A model generated the notes under the pieces. It did not search any database and was not told the DNA's origin. It worked only from the letters and a program-made list of their open reading frames with translations. This document shows, piece by piece, positions 57,584 to 64,000 of a stretch of 64,000 bases of DNA. Source of the stretch: Hamiltosporidium tvaerminnensis. Lineage: Eukaryota; Microsporidia; Dubosqiidae. The stretch covers positions 558,001 to 622,000 of the forward strand of contig JAKIMF020000013.1 of assembly GCA_022605425.2 (NCBI GenBank). The letters run 5' to 3'. The translations under genes were made by a program, and so were the position numbers. Numbering within the stretch: position 1 is the first letter of the stretch; each line of letters starts with the position of its first letter.

Positions 57584-58300
57584 TTAGAGTTAAAGTAAAC
57601 AAACCCGCTTATTTAAGAGCAACTAGAGAACGGGGGCGTTAAATCTTACTACGTAAAGCACGTAGGCTTCACTAAGGAAGGCCTGTTAGAGTTGCTTGTG
57701 AATGCTAACAGTGTGGATAAGGTTAAAGCCATTTTTACAGGCTTTAAAGATGTAAGACCTTTGATAACTATCTTAACAGAGGTAGTCTCGAAGAGATTGG
57801 AAGGCAGTTATCTGACCTTAAGTTCAGACTTTCATGGGTCGAGCGACTTAAAGATAACCCGCCGGTTAGGAGGTTTCTTAGCATTCTGAAGCATATTTCG
57901 GCTCAGAATGCCTTTCAAGAAGCCTCGAAAATCTTCTACGGACTAGAAGATGTGGTACTTGAGGAGCCAAAGAGCTTCTCTAGCCTATAGTCAGGACTGT
58001 CTGAACTGTTGACACCTGCCAACAGATAAAGCCGTGCAAAGCAAGCCCTGCGGTATACTTTGTGTGGGGTGTACCGCATAGGCATCGTAGTGTTTTTGCT
58101 GAAACACTACAGGCGAAAGGTTCCAAAGGTACGTCTGTCAAGCGAGTTATCAAGCGAGATGGACGTAGACGACTTGATGGGACTGTTGAGAGTGGGATAG
58201 ACCCGGAAACAGTGCAAGCTGTGAGTAGGAAACATCTTAGGTACTGCAAAACCCATACACTAGGGAGAAAAAAGTCTGTCAGAATTTGCACGGAATCGTA

Positions 58301-58980
58301 TAGTAATCTTAGATTACTTACGCTAAATGTAAATTTCTTTAGATCAAAACGAGAGGTAGTTCTAATGCTAACTGGTAAACTCTACCCAGACATTCTGTGT
58401 CTTCAAATGACACTACGCTACATAGGGAGTGCTCGAAATGTTATGCCGGAATACAAGGTGATGTAAAGTTTTTTAACAAGGAGAAAAAAGATGAGTAGAG
58501 AACTGATTTCTGCTGTGCGTCGTAATTTAGATTTTACGCTATCTTCAGTTAAAGTACATCCTAACTTCTTGGCTGGTATTGTTTGTGGCAAAAAAGCATC
58601 TTGTGGCTCGTTTAAATTGCTTGTTGTTAACGTGTACATTCCTCCAAAATGTTCCCTATACAGCAACAGAGCGGAAACGCTCGAAGCTCTAGGATCTTTT
58701 CTTGTTAGCGAAAACAAGAAGAACGGTTTGGATGATATTCTAGTCATGAGCGATTGGAATATGACACCAGAAGAGGCTGCTAGGTTCCTGGCTGTCAACA
58801 ACCTCTATTGCACAATAAATGGTTATTCGAAGCACCGCGAGCTACAAGTGCAGCAGCACACGGTGCCAATAGAAGCATATACTACTGGCTGTTTCTTAAA
58901 AGAGAATGGGCGGAGGTAGTTAAAGGCCACAGGAAATGGGATATATCGGATCACCTTCCTGTAACTATTGACGTTAGGGT
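58301..58980 (+). pseudogene. LINE apurinic-type endonuclease domain, frameshifted
   Basis: Recognisable motifs in order: LRLLTLNVNFF (N of the first motif), LYPDILCLQMT where the catalytic Glu of LQET is Met, VNVYIPP, DDILVMSDWNMTP (catalytic D and N), and ISDHLPVTID (catalytic SDH). Spread over at least three frames (breaks near 58,460 and 58,910). This domain normally nicks target DNA to prime reverse transcription. The lost Glu and the shifts make it inactive. Confidence 0.85.
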
Positions 58981-59395
58981 AAACACGCTCACACGAGCTG
59001 TACGCAAGAAAAATATCTTCTTTCGCAAAATAGCGGAGCGTTCACGTGCCGATTAGCTCGTAAGCGGTCCTGACCTGAAACAGTTGTTGTCCTAATATGA
59101 ATCCCGGAATTTATGTGGACGAAACTGTTTAATGTGGTCTTGAGATACATTTTCAGATGGAAAATGTTTTTTTCTGCCTTGTAAGCTCAAAAAAACTATT
59201 CACGATATACAAAGAGTAGCTTTCGTATGAAATGCTCGAGCTTATCCGAATGCCTAAGCTGACCTCAAACGAAAGTGCGAGAAATGTAAGCGTCTACAAG
59301 CGGCAGTTGAGAATTTAGTGGGCACAAAAAGGTATTGCGGCGGCATCAACTGCTGCATGAGAGACGTGTAGCAGTGGACCAGAAGGTCTGCTGGA
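58981..59395 (+). pseudogene. Linker between endonuclease and reverse transcriptase, decayed
   Basis: No long frame; stops in all frames, though composition stays LINE-like (richer G+C). It is probably the former linker and the N-terminus of the RT. Confidence 0.45.
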
Positions 59396-60947
59396 ATGCC
59401 CAAATGCTCGGCTGCCAATCGCACAGTTTTAGATGGAAAAAGCCAAATTGCTTCGGATGAGCTGACAGTGTTGCAGGTCTGGTACAACCACTTTCGTTCC
59501 CTAGAAACAATGAATGATGAGTTACAGAGCAAAGACACTCAAATGGAGTGTCTTATTGAGGATAACAACGCTCATTATAATGATTTGATTGCTTGGAAAG
59601 AGGTTATTTCAGCGCTGCACGAGTCAGCAAACAACAAAGCATGTGCTTTAGATGAGGTACCAGTAGAATTGTACAAAGCTCTACTAATGGATACTCATGG
59701 CGTAAGTCTGATGGCACAGCACATTTTACATGTGCTGAATGAGGCCTGGACAAATAGAATACCTGACAGCTGGAGAGTGTCAGTCATAGTACCGCTAGCG
59801 AAGAAAGGTGATTTACGAAAACCTGGAAACTACCGTGAAATATGTCTGATAAACACTCTTCTTAAACTGCTGTGTAAGGATGTGGAACGCCGAATGCGTT
59901 TGTATGCTGAGAATAATAACCTCTTGTGCCGGGAACAAGCTGGTTTTCGTACTCGAGAGGAATGTGTTGCCAAGGTGGCAACTCTTTTAGAAATTCAAAG
60001 GAGAAGATTTATTCGAGGTAGAGAGACTGTTTGCCTATTATTCGATTTCGAAAAGGCTTACGATAGAGTTCCTCATGATCTACTCCTTTTGAGACTGAAA
60101 GAGCAAGGCTATTCCGGAAAACTTCTGAGATTCCTTAAAGATCTGTACACTGATATAAAAATAAGTGTCAAGGTGGGCGATAAAACAACAAGCCTATTCC
60201 TATACAGTATCGGTCTCCGCCAAGGCTGCCCGTTATCACCTCTGTTATTCGATCTTTATATCGATTACATCTTTAGAGTCTTAATGGTATAGCATGCAAA
60301 GGTCTTAACTATAAGTTTCAAGGTACATTGTTTGCCGATGACACTGTTCTGTTCGATGCGATGTGGCTGCCTTTAAACTCAGTATAGATAAAGTGACGAG
60401 GTGGTGTAAGACGTGTGGAATGCGTGTGAATATAGATAAGCGTAGGTTGTTATTTTTACCATGTCTTAAAGGTAACGTAATGATAGGATAAAAAGCATTC
60501 CCAGTGGTCGAAACCTACAGATACCTAGGATTTATTTTAGACCGCACGTTTTCTCTGAAAGAAATGCTCAATGGGAGAAAAAAAGCTGTGTTTGCGGTCC
60601 GAAAAAATGCTATGCCATTCCTCTGCAGATCAGAAGTTCCGCTCTATTTTAAACTTCTGATCATAAAAGCATGCATTATACCAATTGTAATGTATGGGAG
60701 CGAATTGTGGGGAATGAGCAAGGTCAGAATAGTATCTGTAGGTTGCGGCGTTACACGTTCTTTGGCAGCAGCTTTTGGATGTCGAGAGAATTTTTCCCAG
60801 CTGGTAGCATTCAGAGAGTGTGACATCCAGCCTTTATATGAAAAGGCAGCTATGTCACGTGTAAGAGGCTTCTTGAAATGGCAAGAAAGCAGAACGATCA
60901 TCCGGGACTTGCTCAATGGTAAGTTTACAGCGAGAAAGAGAACGTGA
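59396..60947 (+). pseudogene. LINE reverse transcriptase domain, frameshifted
   Basis: The frame 59,396-60,292 carries the palm and fingers: KACALDEVPVELYK, IPDSWRVSVIVPLAKKGD, EQAGFRTREECVAK, motif A FDFEKAYDRVP, motif B GLRQGCPLSPLLFDLYID. A one-base shift near 60,280 moves the catalytic FADDTVLFD (60,331-60,357) to another frame, which stops soon after. The thumb region resumes at 60,504 (VVETYRYLGFILD, PIVMYGSELWG) and runs to 60,947. All RT motifs and the YxDD-equivalent FADD are intact in sequence, so the inactivation is fairly recent. Confidence 0.93.
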
Positions 60948-61490
60948 GTTACTCAAACCCGAATCTGGATGAAAGCTTATACTGGAAGTCTTTTATCGGG
61001 TTTGAGTAACAAAAGTAGTGGCCTTCTAATCAAAGAGGATATTGTTAAAAGGCAAGGCCGAGCTGATAAGTCAGTTATAAGTGGCTTACGTAGGCTTTTT
61101 GGTCTTAATAGTGGGTATAAGTGGATCTACGCAGAACTAAATAACAGGGTGTTAGCTAGCAGTATTAAGATGCTGCGTAATTTAGAATAGGACTGGTGAA
61201 ATTTAGTCCGCAACTGGAAGCTTTAAGAAGATTACCGAATAAGTATAGGGAACGCTGTCCATGTTGCGAGGAACCAGGCTGAGAAATTTAAGCCATTTAG
61301 TGTTTGTGTTAAGAGCGCAAGTGGAGCGATGGATGTTCAAAGATCAGATTACAAGAAAAATTGTAACATGTTTAAAATCTTCTGATACTGTAGGGAATTC
61401 AAGGCATCAAGATACTCTTGGAAGGGAAATGGCAAGCTGCCGCAGTTCTAAACAACGAATTGTCATACCTGACCTGAAGATCATCAATCG
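60948..61490 (+). pseudogene. LINE C-terminal domain with CCHC-type zinc motif, broken
   Basis: An open stretch at 60,969-61,190 is followed by a region where one frame gives RCPCCEEPG and another gives SHLVFVLRAQVERWMF; together they form the usual C-terminal CPxC...HLVF.C..W finger of LINEs. After it the GREMASCRSS segment aligns with the retroposon at 51,052. 3' of about 61,490 nothing matches that retroposon's 3' UTR. Confidence 0.7.
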
Positions 61491-61599
61491 GTCAATATAC
61501 CAAATAGAAAATAAGTATAAAATTGAAAGGTTTGATATCATTTATATCACATAAAAATAATATTTTTATTCTATATTTAAAAACAAAAAAGAGGGGTAT

Positions 61600-62095
61600 G
61601 CCATCATGAATAAAATTAATCAAGACGATTATTTTACTTATAAAAACACTTCTTTACTCAATATCATTGGAACAGTGAGCAGGAAGACGATCTCCTTGTT
61701 GGAGATGTACTTCAAACTTAGCTGCCTTCCCGAAAATTACGGCAAAAGGCTAATATTTATTGTATCACAACAAAATGTTATTTATTTTTCAAACATTCCA
61801 AGGTCTTTCAAAATTAATTAAATTTTCTAAAATTTATAAAATATAGAAACAAATTAAAACAAAAGAAGAAGTTGCGAGAATTACATGAAGAAATTAATCG
61901 ACGTTTAACCACAATAAAAGTATAAATGACAAAAATTACAAAACTTAACTAGCTTTTACTTTTACATTTTCTAGAAAAAATTTTTTTATTCGAAATATTC
62001 TTAGCAAGAATGCAATCTCTTTAATCAGGACGTACTTCAAATTTAGCTTTCCATTATAAAAATAAAGTTTTATAATTTTATGTTTTGCAAATTTT
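61600..62095 (+). repeat. Diverged direct repeat pair of unknown nature
   Basis: 61,678-61,775 (agcaggaagacgatctcc, gatgtacttcaaacttagct) and 62,007-62,090 (agcaagaatgcaatctct, gacgtacttcaaatttagct) share an ordered ~80-bp block. The first lies inside a 71-codon frame (61,606-61,821, KTISLLEMYFKLSCLPENYGK) that starts with ATG; it could be a small gene or fragment but nothing is recognised. Confidence 0.5.
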
Positions 62096-64000
62096 ACAGG
62101 ATTGTATGGAAAAAATAAAAAATCCGGGACTTTCTAAAACATTTTTCGATTGAAAAAATACTTGGTACTTATAGATCATACACGGATTTTTTGTTTTGAA
62201 AAGAATAACAGATTTTAAGCATTATAAAACAGAATTGAACATCCTTTGTTTTTAGAATTGTATCAATGAATTTAAGCAAAATATAGAAGCATACAAATAA
62301 TATGAATTATGAGTAAAGGAAAATAAGACGAATTGTGAAATAAAAAAACGAGTGACTTAAACAGTACCTATAGAGGTTCGTTCCGAGGGTTTATCGACAT
62401 CTTTAGGAATTAAAATACTTTGTCGAAGTCATTTATAGGTTATTATCGAAGCTAATTTGAAAAAAAATTAATAGATCCACACATGAGCAGTAAAGTAATA
62501 TTCCAATCAGAGAAACCTAACAAATTATTTGAGCAATACAACACAGTTAACACCAAATGAGTCGTTATACAGCAAGCTAAGTTTTCTGTGAAAAAGTAAA
62601 TGTTTTAATCTCAAAACACCATTCATTTTATACTGCTCCCTTTATTTTATATAATTACTAAAACTAAAATTTTATCTTTAAAAACGTATGGACTCGGTTA
62701 AAAAAATTATAAACATTTATAATATAAAATAAAATCGAATAAATTTTTAGTTTCCACGAATCTGTGCCTTTTAGTTGTATTTTTATAATATTTCTGTTGT
62801 TTCAAAATAAATTGAATAACTGTTTTTTATGGTATTCTTGGATGAAAGGATTTGCGAAAAGTTCCAGTATTATACATAAAATAAAATATCTTAAGCCTGA
62901 TGTCATAAATTTCTATTGCATTACATTTTTTTGTTCCATTATGTATAGCAGCTTATAATTTTATAATGCAAAAATATAATATTATAGGATTTTATAACAT
63001 CTTTGTAATAACTTATTAGAATTATTTCTAAATAAACGTGCTAAAGAACCGAAAAGCGCACTAGACAGAAAACACAATCGTTTGTATTATATAATTAACC
63101 AATTTTCTAGAAAAACCAGATGAAATAATCATAAGGATGATTTTCATATTTCTATAAAAGTCATTAGAATGATAATCGGAACAGACTATGAGAATGGTTA
63201 CATTGCCACCATAAGGAAAATTGCTTTAATAAACAAAAACTACTATGGAATGCACCCAGCGGCTGTAAAAGATTATGTAAATATATGTGGTAGGTGCGGA
63301 AATTTTCTCTTAAATAAATTTAAAGTACCAATTCGCATCCTATACATTTTTCTTATAATTATGAAAACGTTAGATTAAAGTGATTTTAACTCTATCACTA
63401 GAACTCTACGAAATTCGTTTGACTGATCTTGTCACGATGAAACATATATTTAATCGATTTTAATGTATTGCATAACTTACTATGTTAATAGTAAAAAACA
63501 TGCGAAAACAAACAGATTTAAATAAAGAGTATAAAAGAATAGGATAATCAAATTTAAATTTTTATCAGTTAAACATCTTATTTCTATAATTTCTTGATTT
63601 TTTCTTATTTTTTTACGTTAAGATTTTAATTTTATAATTTTTTTTGTTCGTTAACATCTTATTTCTATAATTTTTTTACTTATGATATAAAATTTCTATA
63701 CTTCGCTAATCCGTTACCAGCCAAATTTCCTAAAATACTCTTTACTGCCAAACAAACGCATTAATACATTCATTTCAAATTAACCTCATCTTAATTAGCA
63801 CGCTGAAAATTTCTGCGTTTCTTTACTATCAGTTAATGGTAAAGCAAAATAAAGGAGACGGAATGACGGAGAGGTGCATTTTCAAATACGACAGTAAATG
63901 ACAAAATTATATGCAAAAATGTATTTTGCTCTAAAAAATAGACACTTGAAATATGTTTAACAATTTTAGGATCTCTCTCAAAAACTTTCATGTGTAGTAA
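62096..64000. other. Gene-free DNA at the right edge
   Basis: Frames at 62,764-62,958 (no ATG at the start) and 63,169-63,378 were examined. The latter has a vague H...C..C spacing (MHPAAVKDYVNICGRCGN) such as occurs in Ty3-type integrases, too weak to call. Otherwise A+T-rich. Confidence 0.4.

Larger units (their letters stand above)
56260..61560 (+). mobile_element. Nearly full-length APE-type LINE (non-LTR retrotransposon), inactivated
   Basis: About 5.3 kb standing out by much richer G+C. In order: a 5' leader (56,260-56,596), a coiled-coil ORF, a second basic ORF region, an AP-like endonuclease (58.3-59.0 kb), a reverse transcriptase (59.4-60.9 kb) and a C-terminal CPCC...HLVF zinc motif (61.25-61.34 kb). 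Frames change at least six times. AP-type endonuclease plus RT plus C-terminal finger puts it in the large CR1/Jockey/I/L1 assemblage; I do not assign a clade. The ends are approximate: no clear target duplication and no poly(A) tail was found. Confidence 0.9.

Noticed and set aside
1-64000. tRNA, 5S rRNA and snRNA genes
   Set aside because: I looked for paired A/B boxes and cloverleaf-like words; only the retroposon segment at about 50.8 kb came close, and its stems do not pair. A covariance search would be decisive.

Overview
The window comes from a microsporidian with a large, AT-rich, transposon-laden genome. The best evidence is the rRNA locus at about 46.0-49.96 kb. It has a short SSU rRNA (about 1.3 kb), an ITS of about 40 bp, and an LSU rRNA (about 2.6 kb) whose 5' end carries the 5.8S-like sequence with no ITS2. 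Several protein genes also have a CCC-type motif just 5' of the ATG, as is known for microsporidian promoters. Only about eight host genes plus a few broken or doubtful ones are visible in 64 kb, so this is not a compact Encephalitozoon-type genome. I do not name a species.

Layout. 0-34 kb is the gene-bearing part. It holds a 10-TM SLC35F-like transporter (1.3-2.3 kb, -), a secreted orphan protein (4.7-6.2 kb, +), a repeat-containing secreted-type protein with a frameshifted leader (9.2-11.3 kb, +), a U2AF35-like splicing factor (13.9-14.5 kb, -), a multiply frameshifted secreted-type pseudogene (15.7-17.3 kb, -), an orphan conserved-looking protein (22.1-23.0 kb, -), a degenerate ARF-like GTPase (24.9-25.4 kb, +), a CTD-interaction-domain (Rtt103/RPRD-like) protein (30.7-31.6 kb, -) and an MBOAT acyltransferase (33.1-34.3 kb, +). 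34.3-45.6 kb and 51.4-56.2 kb are gene deserts with eroded repeats. 46-50 kb is rDNA. 56.3-61.5 kb is one nearly full-length but inactivated LINE with an AP-type endonuclease.

Mobile DNA dominates. (i) A GC-richer, non-coding element of about 725 bp, called family-1 here, is present at least eleven times in all states of decay. Two copies have clean 12- and 14-bp target-site duplications (TSDs). (ii) Dong/R4-like LINE 3' ends (zinc finger plus restriction-like endonuclease) occur at least five times. One is bounded by a 13-bp TSD and interrupted by a single stop codon in its endonuclease part. (iii) The APE-type LINE at 56-61.5 kb. (iv) A 702-bp retroposon at 50,676-51,377 flanked by perfect 15-bp TSDs. 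It starts with the last roughly 60 nt of the LSU rRNA, continues into a segment with tRNA-like promoter boxes, then into a LINE 3' end, and terminates in TTTTA repeats. Element (iv) is the most unusual structure in the window.

The genes do not form operons. The retained functions (mRNA 3' splice-site recognition, Pol II CTD reading, phospholipid remodelling, membrane transport, ARF-type trafficking) are ordinary cellular functions. The leader-bearing orphan proteins at 4.7, 9.2 and 15.7-17.3 kb look like lineage-specific exported proteins, one of them dead or mis-assembled.
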